Positions 5,874 to 13,072 of a DNA stretch of 20,302 nt are shown one piece after another. The notes under the pieces are model-generated. The model did no database searches. It saw only the letters and a list, made by a program, of their open reading frames with translations, and was not told the origin of the DNA. The stretch is from an uncultured Alphaproteobacteria bacterium (lineage in GTDB: Bacteria > Pseudomonadota > Alphaproteobacteria > Caulobacterales > Caulobacteraceae): positions 1-20,302 of the forward strand of contig CAIYSH010000338.1 of NCBI GenBank assembly GCA_903928755.1, in the 5' to 3' direction. Position 1 is the stretch's first letter. Each line of letters begins with the position of its first letter. A program made the translations under genes and the position numbers.

Positions 5874-6929
5874 ATGGCACTCGATCCCGCGATCAAGGAA
5901 GGCGCGCCCGTCGGTTATGACGACCGTCCGATCCACTCCGAGCCCGGTGCCTTGCCACCTGAGGTCCAGGCCCCGCTCGCCCCCTTCCAGGGCCAGGAGC
6001 CGGATGCTCCCAAATGGTTTACGGACGCCATCGCCCAGGATCCCGAGCGGTCCTTTGTCACATCGCTAGGCACCCGGATCGAGGTCCTGACCTGGGGCGA
6101 GATCGGCAAGCCTGGCCTGCTGCTGGCCCACGGCAATTCCGCCCACGCCGACTGGTGGAGCTTCATCGCCCCCTATCTGGCCCAGGACTATCGGGTGGCC
6201 TCCATGTCCCTGGCCGGCATGGGCGCGTCGGACTGGCGCGACACCTATGCCTTTCAGGATTTTGCGGAAGATGCAGAGGCTGTGGCCCAGGCATCCGGTC
6301 TGTATGAGGGTGGCGTGAAACCCATCTATATTGGCCACTCCTTCGGCGGATCGCAGGTGTTCTTCGCCGCAGCGCGCCATCCTGAGCGCATGCGGGCCGC
6401 CATTCTGGTGGATACCGGATTTGGAGGCCCACCGCCGGATTCCAAAGAGGCCAGGGAAATGGCTGAGCGAGTTCGAAATATCCCCACCGCAGATCGCGCC
6501 CAGAAGGTCTACCCGACCCTGCAGGCCGCCCTGGCCCGCTTCCGGTTCATGCCACCGCAAGCAGCGGGCAACCTCTTTGTCGCCGACTTCATCGCCCGCC
6601 GGTCATTGAAGAAGGCACCCATGGAGGATGGCTCTGGCGAGGGCTGGACCTGGCGGTTTGATCCCAACATGTGGAACAAGCTGGACCGCTCCCTGATGAG
6701 CGGCCTGATGGACGGTGCGCCGCCCCAGGTGACCATTCCCCTGGCGCACATATTCGGGGACCGATCCGTGGTCATGTCCAGGCGCGCTGCCGCTCAGGCT
6801 TCGCCCTTGCCCGAGCATACCCTGGAAATCGCCATCCCCGACTCGGCCCACCACGTAATGGTCGATCAGCCCCTGGCCCTTGTCGCTGCCCTGCGGGGTC
6901 TTTTATCTTCCTGGCCGCCCAAGTCTTAA
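5874..6929 (+). CDS. Alpha/beta hydrolase, 351 aa
   Basis: Starts at ATG 5874 with AAGGA about six bases upstream, inside the end of the thioesterase gene. The fold signature is clear: LLLAHGNSAHADWW (residues 82-95) provides the HG oxyanion region, GHSFGGS (154-160) carries the nucleophile Ser156, HIFGDRS (292-298) holds the probable acid Asp296, and DSAHHVMVDQP (323-332) holds the catalytic His326 or His327. A proline-rich N-terminal extension of about 60 residues precedes the core domain, and no signal peptide is evident. Esterase, lipase, thioesterase or C-C hydrolase activity are all possible. Pairing with a PaaI-type thioesterase suggests degradation or recycling of an acyl compound, which is inference. 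Confidence is high for the fold, low for substrate. Confidence 0.88.
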   Translation: MALDPAIKEGAPVGYDDRPIHSEPGALPPEVQAPLAPFQGQEPDAPKWFTDAIAQDPERSFVTSLGTRIEVLTWGEIGKPGLLLAHGNSAHADWWSFIAPYLAQDYRVASMSLAGMGASDWRDTYAFQDFAEDAEAVAQASGLYEGGVKPIYIGHSFGGSQVFFAAARHPERMRAAILVDTGFGGPPPDSKEAREMAERVRNIPTADRAQKVYPTLQAALARFRFMPPQAAGNLFVADFIARRSLKKAPMEDGSGEGWTWRFDPNMWNKLDRSLMSGLMDGAPPQVTIPLAHIFGDRSVVMSRRAAAQASPLPEHTLEIAIPDSAHHVMVDQPLALVAALRGLLSSWPPKS

Positions 6930-6999
6930 GCCCTACTTGAGACCTTGCTGCGGAACGTGTAACCCCGGCCCCAACGATTTGCCTCCGAGAGACTCCGAC

Positions 7000-7230
7000 A
7001 TGGCTTCCGAATATCACCACGGCGAAATGGACATCCAGGAGCAGACAGCGACGTTTGCCATGTTCAACGGCCTGACCAAGTGGGGCTCTCTGGCCCTGGC
7101 GGCCCTGCTGACCTGGCTGGTCCTCTGGTTCTGCACGCCCACCGGCTTCCTTGGAGCGACGGCGGCCGGGATCGTCCTTACCGTCATCGGTGTGATCGTC
7201 CTCAAGGAAAAGCCTGAAGCGGACCATTAG
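7000..7230 (+). CDS. aa3-type cytochrome c oxidase subunit IV
   Basis: 76 residues from ATG at 7000. The hydrophilic N-terminus begins ASEYHHGEMDI, followed by an amphipathic segment (TFAMFNGLTKWG) and two adjacent hydrophobic segments (about residues 29-45 and 49-68), with a charged tail. This is the pattern of the short bacterial subunit IV of aa3-type cytochrome c oxidases, seen mainly in alphaproteobacteria. It is a small inner-membrane subunit without redox centres, thought to help stability or assembly. The main oxidase subunits are not in the window, so the gene is unlinked to them, or linked outside. It sits 70 bases past the hydrolase and 200 bases before the transhydrogenase genes. 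The start is preceded by a weak GAGAG and a GACTC site (6991-6995). Confidence 0.85.
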   Translation: MASEYHHGEMDIQEQTATFAMFNGLTKWGSLALAALLTWLVLWFCTPTGFLGATAAGIVLTVIGVIVLKEKPEADH

Positions 7231-7344
7231 GACCGGGTCTCACGGCATGCCCTGTTCATGGGCAGGGGCCCTGTCTGAAAAAATTGCGGGATCGGACACA
7301 TGGTCACCGGCCATCAGACCCGAACATGCTTTACGTTTTTTCAT

Positions 7345-7396
7345 TAGAGCCTTTTTCATCCCTTGAGCCGATAATCCCCCAAGGGAAAAGGCTCTA
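7345..7396. repeat. Long interrupted stem-loop upstream of pntAA
   Basis: TAGAGCCTTTT (7345-7355) pairs perfectly with AAAAGGCTCTA (7386-7396), and inside it CCCTTG (7360-7365) pairs with CAAGGG (7380-7385). A four-base bulge TCAT (7356-7359) lies on one side, and a 14-base loop at the top. It ends 34 bases before the pntAA start. It could be a terminator for the oxidase subunit gene, a 5' untranslated structure of pntAA, or a dispersed extragenic palindrome; both arms end in TAG/CTA like the element at 557-604. Confidence 0.5.
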
Positions 7397-7430
7397 GCTT
7401 TGCCCGCCAAGGGCTTTGGGGAATCTCAGC

Positions 7431-8564
7431 ATGACCATGATCGCCGTCACCAAGGAGCGCCGGTCTGGCGAGACCCGTGTCGCGGCCACGCCTGAGACGG
7501 TGAAGAAGCTGATCGCGGCCGGGTTTTCCGTGACGGTCGAAGCCGGTGCCGGCATCGCAGCAGCCTATCCTGATACTGACTATGCCGCGGCCGGAGCGAT
7601 CCTGGCCAAGACCGCCAAGGCCGCGGTGGAAAAGGCCGACATCCTCTACAAGGTCCGCGCGCCGGACGATGCCGAGATCGCTGCCCTGAAGTCGGGGGCC
7701 ATTGTCGCAGCCCTGCTCAATCCCCACCAGGACAAGGCCGTTATTGCCGCCCTTGCCGCCCGGGGTGTCAGCGCCTTTGCCATGGAATTCATTCCGCGGA
7801 TCACCCGCGCTCAGGTGATGGATGCCCTATCCTCCCAGGCCAATCTGGCAGGCTATCGGGCGGTGATCGAAGGGGCAGAGGCCTATGGCCGGGCCCTGCC
7901 TATGATGATGACGGCTGCAGGCACCATTGCTGCGGCCAAGGTCTTTGTCATGGGGGTGGGCGTTGCCGGCCTTCAGGCCATCGCTACGGCCCGCCGCCTG
8001 GGTGCCGTGGTCACGGCGACCGATGTTCGCCCCGCCACCAAGGAACAGGTTGAAAGCCTCGGGGCCAAGTTCCTGGCGGTTGAGGACGAGGAGTTCAGGA
8101 ACGCCCAGACCGCCGGCGGCTACGCCAAGGAGATGAGCCCCGAATATCAGGCCAAGCAGGCCGAGCTGGTCTCCAGCCACATCGCCAAGCAGGATATCGT
8201 GATCACGACCGCCCTGATCCCGGGGCGGGCCGCGCCCCGACTGGTCAACGCCGCCCAGGTGGCCTCCATGCGCGCCGGATCGGTGCTGGTGGACCTGGCC
8301 GTCGAGCAGGGCGGCAATGTGGAAGGGGTCAAGCCCGGCGAGGTCCTTGTCACCGACAATGGCGTCAAGATCCTGGGCATTCCCAACCTGCCTGGCCGGA
8401 TCGCCACCGATGCCTCGGCCCTCTATGCCCGCAACCTGCTGGCCTTCTCGACCCTCCTGCTCGACAAGGAGGGCAAGCTGGCCCCGGACTATGAGGATGA
8501 AATCCTCAAGGCGGCCCTGGTCACACAGGGCGGCAAGGTCGTCCACCCAGCGCTCAGCGCCTGA
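7431..8564 (+). CDS. pntAA: NAD(P) transhydrogenase subunit alpha part 1 (NAD-binding domain I)
   Basis: 377 residues from ATG at 7431, preceded by GGGGAA at seven bases; an upstream in-frame TTG (7416) has no comparable site. The N-terminus MIAVTKERRSGETRVAATP is typical of the family and of the related alanine dehydrogenases. The Rossmann motif VMGVGVAGLQA lies near residues 170-180, followed by TATDVRP. It is the soluble domain that binds NAD(H) and exchanges hydride with NADP(H) on domain III of PntB, driven by proton flow through the membrane part. It ends after domain I, with no membrane segments, so the alpha subunit is split into two genes, as in Rhodospirillum rubrum, and not fused as in E. 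coli. First gene of pntAA-pntAB-pntB, 17 bases before the next. Confidence 0.95.
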   Translation: MTMIAVTKERRSGETRVAATPETVKKLIAAGFSVTVEAGAGIAAAYPDTDYAAAGAILAKTAKAAVEKADILYKVRAPDDAEIAALKSGAIVAALLNPHQDKAVIAALAARGVSAFAMEFIPRITRAQVMDALSSQANLAGYRAVIEGAEAYGRALPMMMTAAGTIAAAKVFVMGVGVAGLQAIATARRLGAVVTATDVRPATKEQVESLGAKFLAVEDEEFRNAQTAGGYAKEMSPEYQAKQAELVSSHIAKQDIVITTALIPGRAAPRLVNAAQVASMRAGSVLVDLAVEQGGNVEGVKPGEVLVTDNGVKILGIPNLPGRIATDASALYARNLLAFSTLLLDKEGKLAPDYEDEILKAALVTQGGKVVHPALSA

Positions 8565-8581
8565 TCCCAGCGGAGGAAATC

Positions 8582-8905
8582 ATGGAAGCCGTCGACCCTA
8601 CAGTCTTCCGCCTGGCGATCTTCGTCCTGGCGATCTTTGTCGGATATTACGTGGTCTGGAGCGTGACGCCGGCCCTGCACACTCCGCTCATGGCCGTGAC
8701 CAATGCCATCTCCTCGGTGATCATTGTCGGTGCCTTGCTGGCGGCCGCCGCCCATAGCCCGAGCGGCGCTCTGACCGGCTCCATCCTGATTTCCAAGGGG
8801 GCCGGCGCTGTGGCAGCGGCCTTCGCCGCCGTCAACATCTTCGGCGGCTTCCTGGTCACCCAGCGCATGCTGGCCATGTACAAGAAGAAGGAGAAAGCGA
8901 AGTGA
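8582..8905 (+). CDS. pntAB: NAD(P) transhydrogenase subunit alpha part 2 (membrane domain)
   Basis: 107 residues from ATG at 8582 with a strong GGAGG site. Three hydrophobic segments are visible: LAIFVLAIFVGYYVVW, then SSVIIVGALLAAAAH, then AVAAAFAAVNIFGGFLV. The second is preceded by TPLMAVTNAISS, a conserved stretch of this family, and the protein ends in the Lys-rich tail MYKKKEKAK. Together with the membrane part of PntB it forms the proton channel (domain II). The length matches stand-alone PntAB proteins of alphaproteobacteria. Its TGA stop (8903-8905) overlaps the GTG start of pntB (8902-8904) in a GTGA arrangement, indicating translational coupling of the two membrane subunits. Confidence 0.93.
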   Translation: MEAVDPTVFRLAIFVLAIFVGYYVVWSVTPALHTPLMAVTNAISSVIIVGALLAAAAHSPSGALTGSILISKGAGAVAAAFAAVNIFGGFLVTQRMLAMYKKKEKAK

Positions 8906-10323
8906 ACGCCAACCTCGCGGCCGTCCTCTATCTCGTCTCCGGCGTCCTGTTCATCCTGGCGCTGCGGGGCCTCTCCTCGCCCACCACCAGCCAGGCGGGC
9001 AACCGCAATGGCATGATCGGCATGGCGATTGCGGTCAGTGTGACCCTGATCACCCTGTTCAGCCAGGGGAAGCTGGATCCCCTGACCCTGGGTCTGATCG
9101 GTGGAGGCGTGGCCATTGGCGGCGGCGTTGGTGCCCTGATCGCCCGTCGGGTGGCCATGACCTCCATGCCCCAGCTGGTGGCGGCCTTCCACAGTCTGGT
9201 CGGCATGGCAGCCTGCCTGGTGGCGGTGGCGGCCATCCACACCCCGGCAGCCTATGGCATTGTCAATGCGGTTACCGGACAGGTGCACATGAACTCCCTG
9301 GTGGAGCTGAGCCTCGGTCTGGCCATCGGTGCCGTAACCTTCACCGGCTCGGTCATCGCCTTTGCCAAGCTCAACGGCAATATGAGCGGCGCACCCATCC
9401 TGCTGCCCGCCCGTCACCTGCTGAACATCCTGATCGGTCTGGCCATTGTCGCCCTGATCGTCGTCCTGGTGATGAGCGGCGGCTCTGCCCTGTGGGCCTT
9501 CTGGGCGATCTTCGCCCTGAGCCTGCTGGTGGGGGTCACCCTGATCATCCCCATCGGCGGCGCTGACATGCCGGTGGTGGTCTCCATGCTCAACAGCTAT
9601 TCCGGCTGGGCAGCGGCGGCCCTGGGCTTCACCCTGGAAAACGTCACCCTGATCATCACCGGAGCCCTGGTGGGCTCGTCGGGTGCCATCCTCAGCTACA
9701 TCATGTGCAAGGCCATGAACCGCAGCTTTGTCTCGGTCATACTCGGCGGCTTTGGCGCAGATGATGCGGCGGCGGCTTCGGGCGGCAAGGTCGAGACCCG
9801 GCCAGTCAAGCAGGGCTCTGCTGAAGATGCAGCCTTCATCATGAAGAATGCCAGCAAGGTCATCATCGTCCCCGGCTATGGCATGGCCGTCAGCCAGGCC
9901 CAGCACGCCCTGCGTGAAATGGGTGACAAGCTGAAGGAAGAAGGCGTCGAGGTGAAATACGCCATTCACCCGGTGGCCGGTCGGATGCCGGGCCATATGA
10001 ACGTCCTGCTGGCCGAAGCCAATGTCCCCTATGACGAGGTCTTCGAGCTGGAGGACATCAATGCCGAATTCCCGACGGCCGATGTCGCCTTCGTCATCGG
10101 TGCCAATGACGTCACCAATCCGGCGGCCAAGACCGACCCCACCAGCGCCATCTACGGTATGCCGATCCTCGACGTGGAAAAGGCCCGCACCGTGCTGTTC
10201 GTCAAGCGCGGCATGAGTTCGGGCTATGCCGGTGTCGAGAACGAGCTCTTCTTCCGTGACAACACCATGATGCTGTTCGGCGATGCCAAGAAGATGGTCG
10301 AGGGCATTCTCAAGGGTCTCTGA
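8902..10323 (+). CDS. pntB: NAD(P) transhydrogenase subunit beta
   Basis: 473 residues from GTG at 8902, overlapping pntAB by four bases. The first 270 or so residues hold eight or nine hydrophobic segments of domain II, with conserved stretches FHSLVGMAA, FTGSVIAFAKLNG and NSYSGWAAAALGF. After a hydrophilic linker comes soluble domain III, which binds NADP(H): VPGYGMAVSQAQHAL near residue 320, GRMPGHMNVLLAEA, and GANDVTNPAAKTDPTS near 400, then KRGMSSGYAGVENELF. All main family motifs are present and the length is normal. The complex lies in the inner membrane and uses proton entry to reduce NADP+ with NADH, supplying NADPH for biosynthesis and redox defence. Last gene of the operon; a six-base stem-loop follows the stop. 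Confidence 0.95.
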   Translation: MNANLAAVLYLVSGVLFILALRGLSSPTTSQAGNRNGMIGMAIAVSVTLITLFSQGKLDPLTLGLIGGGVAIGGGVGALIARRVAMTSMPQLVAAFHSLVGMAACLVAVAAIHTPAAYGIVNAVTGQVHMNSLVELSLGLAIGAVTFTGSVIAFAKLNGNMSGAPILLPARHLLNILIGLAIVALIVVLVMSGGSALWAFWAIFALSLLVGVTLIIPIGGADMPVVVSMLNSYSGWAAAALGFTLENVTLIITGALVGSSGAILSYIMCKAMNRSFVSVILGGFGADDAAAASGGKVETRPVKQGSAEDAAFIMKNASKVIIVPGYGMAVSQAQHALREMGDKLKEEGVEVKYAIHPVAGRMPGHMNVLLAEANVPYDEVFELEDINAEFPTADVAFVIGANDVTNPAAKTDPTSAIYGMPILDVEKARTVLFVKRGMSSGYAGVENELFFRDNTMMLFGDAKKMVEGILKGL

Positions 10324-10341
10324 AGCGCTTTCCGGACTTTC

Positions 10342-10359
10342 CTTGCCGTTGTGGGCAAG
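10342..10359 (+). terminator. Weak stem-loop after pntB
   Basis: CTTGCC (10342-10347), loop GTTGTG, GGCAAG (10354-10359) lies 18 bases after the pntB stop. A second short stem, GCGGG (10359-10363) with CCCGC (10373-10377), follows. No T-tract is present, so termination here is only a possibility. Confidence 0.3.
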
Positions 10360-10396
10360 CGGGCGCATGCTTCCCGCAATAACGGGAGGAACGACC

Positions 10397-10891
10397 ATGC
10401 GTTATCGCGTCGGCGGGCTCGTACTCGCCTTGAGTTTCCTGCTTACCAGTTGCTCCAGGCCGGACATTCCGGCGGCTTCGGCCAGTCCGCCTGCCCTGGC
10501 CCTGTCCGTGACTGAAGAGGGCCACGGCGTGCTTGCAGCCCAGTCTGCCGTGATCAAGGGCAAGGGTGATGTCGTCCTGGCAACTGTGACCATGACCCCG
10601 GACTGGTGGGTTGGCGGCGGCACCTTAAAGATCAACTGGTATGCGGGCCTCAGCCAGACCAAACGCTTCTTTGTCATAAGCCATCCTGCCGCCGACCTTC
10701 CGAGCTATCTCAAACATCCGGAAGAGGGCGTGCGGGAAGTCAGGGTTGGCTTTGACGGCGGTGCAGCTGCATCCATTCATCCGACCGGGACCAAGGCTGA
10801 ATTCGTCATTCCCAAAAGTGCCCGGACCGTGACCCAGGTTCAGCTGGTGTTTGGTTCGGAAACTGCACCTGAAACCGTCACATGGAAATGA
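10397..10891 (+). CDS. Putative lipoprotein of unknown function
   Basis: 164 residues from ATG at 10397 with GGGAGG seven bases upstream. The N-terminus MRYRVGGLVLALSFLLTSC is a lipoprotein signal: basic start, hydrophobic core, lipobox L-T-S-C with Cys19 as the lipid-modified residue. The next residues are Ser and Arg rather than Asp, which in Gram-negative sorting would favour the outer membrane. The mature part is predicted by eye to be beta-rich, with alternating hydrophobic stretches such as DVVLATVTMTPDWW, TLKINWYAGL and VTQVQLVFG, and no cysteine other than the lipobox one. No domain family is recognised. It lies 73 bases after pntB, most likely as its own unit, and is followed by a strong inverted repeat at 10909-10934. 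Confidence 0.75.
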   Translation: MRYRVGGLVLALSFLLTSCSRPDIPAASASPPALALSVTEEGHGVLAAQSAVIKGKGDVVLATVTMTPDWWVGGGTLKINWYAGLSQTKRFFVISHPAADLPSYLKHPEEGVREVRVGFDGGAAASIHPTGTKAEFVIPKSARTVTQVQLVFGSETAPETVTWK

Positions 10892-10908
10892 TGACGCGGT
10901 TCTGACCA

Positions 10909-10934
10909 CACTGGCATTGCAACCAATGCCGGTG
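10909..10934 (+). terminator. Strong stem-loop after the lipoprotein gene
   Basis: CACTGGCATTG (10909-10919) pairs with CAATGCCGGTG (10924-10934) around loop CAAC: eleven pairs including one T-G. It begins 18 bases after the stop. No T-tract follows, but the compact stem suits a terminator or an mRNA 3' stabiliser. It also precedes the next gene by 37 bases. Confidence 0.5.
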
Positions 10935-10971
10935 CGCACTCTAGTCATCCTGCGCGGATCTGGAGTGGCGG

Positions 10972-11838
10972 ATGGTGGAGCGGGCAGGCAATCGGGACTA
11001 TCGGGGTGAGCAGGTCGAAATCGGTGGTCGCCGATTGCGGGCTGTCAGGGCCGGCACCCCTTCTGATGCGCCACTGATCGTTTTCGAGTGCGGGGCCTTT
11101 GGATGCGCCGCCGACTGGGCGGTTGTGCAGACGAGGCTGGCCGAACAGGGTCTGGCCAGTCTGGCCTATGATCGGGCGGGCCTGGGCTATTCCGATCCTG
11201 GACCGAGCCCCCGCGATGGCCATGCCATTGCCGATGACCTTGAGGCTCTTCTGACCCGGCTGGGCGTCCGGGCCCCCCTGCTCATGGTCGGACACTCCAT
11301 GGGAGGAATCCTGCTGCGGGTATTTGTCGGCAGGAATATCGACCGGGTGGCGGGTCTGGTGCTGGTCGATGCCGTAACCTCAGAGGCCATCGAGAATCCC
11401 GCAGCCGCCCGCGCGATCGCGGCCTTTCAGGGTGCATTGAATCTGGTTGGCCGCTGGTCCGGCCTTGGCTTCATGCGGCCAGTGTCCTGGGTGGTTGGCG
11501 ACAAGATCGGCCTGGAGGGTGAAGCCTCACGGGAAAAGCGTCGCATCTATGGCCTTTCTTCCCATGCGAAGTGGTCCGCCGAAGAAGTGGCCAACTGGCG
11601 CGCGACTTCCAGCCAGGGGCGGGACATAGGTCCCTATCCTCCCGATCTGCCGGTGGCTGTTGTCACGGCCGGTGCCGTGCCCCTGTCACCCGGGATGAAG
11701 TCCCTGCAGGCCGAACCGGCCCGGGCTTCGAACAGGGGCTATGAGGCCCACATTGCCGGGGCTGGTCATGCCAACCTTCTGGGACGGAAGTTCGCCGATC
11801 CGGTCATTGACGGAATCCGTCACGTCCTGAACGCCTGA
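10972..11838 (+). CDS. Alpha/beta hydrolase, 288 aa
   Basis: Starts at ATG 10972 with GGAG seven bases upstream. The family pattern is clear in its first half: LIVFECGAFGCAADW (residues 35-49) in place of the usual HG loop, LAYDRAGLGYSDPGP (64-78), and VGHSMGGILLRVF (106-118) with nucleophile Ser109. The catalytic His is probably His266 in IAGAGHANLL. The acid residue is not obvious: the usual strand position reads VVTAGAVPLSP without Asp. The cap region (about 140-220) is rich in Arg and Trp. No signal peptide is seen, so it is probably cytosolic. It is unrelated in detail to the hydrolase at 5874. The substrate is unknown. It ends seven bases from the stop of convergent tilS, within a shared stem-loop. 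Confidence 0.85.
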   Translation: MVERAGNRDYRGEQVEIGGRRLRAVRAGTPSDAPLIVFECGAFGCAADWAVVQTRLAEQGLASLAYDRAGLGYSDPGPSPRDGHAIADDLEALLTRLGVRAPLLMVGHSMGGILLRVFVGRNIDRVAGLVLVDAVTSEAIENPAAARAIAAFQGALNLVGRWSGLGFMRPVSWVVGDKIGLEGEASREKRRIYGLSSHAKWSAEEVANWRATSSQGRDIGPYPPDLPVAVVTAGAVPLSPGMKSLQAEPARASNRGYEAHIAGAGHANLLGRKFADPVIDGIRHVLNA

Positions 11839-11851
11839 CTTCTCGTCAGGC
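11833..11851. terminator. Bidirectional stem-loop containing both stop codons of convergent genes
   Basis: GCCTGAC (11833-11839), loop TTCTC, GTCAGGC (11845-11851) is a perfect seven-pair stem. The TGA of the rightward hydrolase (11836-11838) and the TGA of leftward tilS (11846-11848) lie in opposite arms. No T-tract follows on either side. It probably acts in both directions as an RNA 3' end structure. Confidence 0.55.
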
Positions 11852-13072
11852 TGCGGGTTCCCGGTCGATGAGCCCGGCGGCAGCCCGGAACCGTTGGAGT
11901 ATCAGGGATCTGACCACGGTTTCCGGACCTGGCGCGACGCAGGACCCCTGCAGGCAGGGCAGTCCGCCGCGGGCTTGAACCGGCACATCTCTCAAGCGGA
12001 TTCGGGCCAGTGCCATGTGGCTGGACCGATGTCGGCCAAGATTGCTGATCCTGGTGGGGGTGGATGAGGTGACCTCATATCGACCGTCCCAGACCCCGGT
12101 TTTTCCCGGTGAAAGTTCCAGATCCGGGGTGCCGGACCGCGCGATGTCTCCGGAGGGCCGTACCCACCTGATCGCGGTTTCATCGGCAATCACCTGGCAC
12201 CCCGATAGGGTCATGGTTACCTCCCTGGCCCCGCGCAGGGCCTGGGTCAGGCGCGTGAGCCGGTCACTGCGGGGAAGCTTCACCCCACCGCCTGCGCTGA
12301 CGCAGGCGACCCCCACAAGTGCCGTGGCGGCGGCGGGGTCAGCATCCCGGAGGGTCTGTCTGTCCATGACCAGCCCGAAATCCTCCTGAACCTGCCGGGC
12401 AAGGTCATGGGGGATTTCCCGATGTGGCAGATGCCCAGGCGCGCCTTCCATCCCGGGATGGCTTCGGGCCCGGCTGCGCGCATACCGGAGATCCACATTG
12501 GCCGGATCCTCGATCCAGCTTGCCGCCTGGCCTTGAAGCCAGGTGCGGAGATCCGACCTGGAAAGGCCCAGCATCGGGCGCAGCAGGAAAACGTCACGAC
12601 CCTCGGGCCAGACTGGCGAGGGGCCCCACTCCCGCGCATCGGGTGTGGTCGATCCGGCTGCGCGCATGGCGGCGGACTCCGCCAGATCGCTTGCGGTATG
12701 CCCCATCAGAATGACCGAGGCTCCGGCCTTTCGGGCAGCCTCAGCCAGCAGGGTGTGTCGGGCGAGACGGGCCGCAGCAGGCAGACCTGTGGACGGTTTC
12801 TCTCCCGTCCAGGACATGGACTGGAAGTCGGCACCTACCTTGCTGGCCAGTCGGCTGCAGGTTGCAGTCCAGTCCTGGCTGGCTGGGTTCAGACCGTGGT
12901 CGACGGTCAGACAGAGCAGTTGCCGCCCCTGCAACCTGGCCCATTCTCCAGCGATCAGGGTCAGGGCGACGGAATCACCGCCACCCGACAGAGCCAGGGC
13001 CAGGGGTCTTTTGCTTTGGGATGCGAGCCTTCGATCAAGGACGCGGTAGACGGCGTCGGTCAGGCCGGACAT
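11846..13072 (-). CDS. tilS: tRNA(Ile)-lysidine synthase
   Basis: 408 residues from ATG at 13070-13072. The PP-loop ATP-binding motif SGGGDS (residues 29-34) is followed by LTVDHGLNP, GHTASDLAESAAMR (in place of the common HHADDQAET), RPMLGLSRSDLRTWL and WIEDPANVDLRYARSRAR, all in TilS order. TilS ligates lysine to cytidine 34 of the CAU-anticodon tRNA-Ile, making it read AUA; the enzyme is cytosolic and normally essential. The C-terminal third is diverged, as is usual. Its start lies inside the last codons of cpoB (13 bases shared), suggesting translational coupling at the end of the tol-pal transcript. In many alphaproteobacteria ftsH follows tilS; here a convergent hydrolase follows instead. 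Confidence 0.9.
   Translation of the reverse strand: MSGLTDAVYRVLDRRLASQSKRPLALALSGGGDSVALTLIAGEWARLQGRQLLCLTVDHGLNPASQDWTATCSRLASKVGADFQSMSWTGEKPSTGLPAAARLARHTLLAEAARKAGASVILMGHTASDLAESAAMRAAGSTTPDAREWGPSPVWPEGRDVFLLRPMLGLSRSDLRTWLQGQAASWIEDPANVDLRYARSRARSHPGMEGAPGHLPHREIPHDLARQVQEDFGLVMDRQTLRDADPAAATALVGVACVSAGGGVKLPRSDRLTRLTQALRGAREVTMTLSGCQVIADETAIRWVRPSGDIARSGTPDLELSPGKTGVWDGRYEVTSSTPTRISNLGRHRSSHMALARIRLRDVPVQARGGLPCLQGSCVAPGPETVVRSLILQRFRAAAGLIDREPAA

Noticed and set aside
8647..10398. Very long reading frame on the minus strand opposite pntAB and pntB
   Set aside because: It is the mirror of strongly coding pnt genes in GC-rich DNA; its translation is rich in His, Gly, Gln and Asp with no family resemblance.
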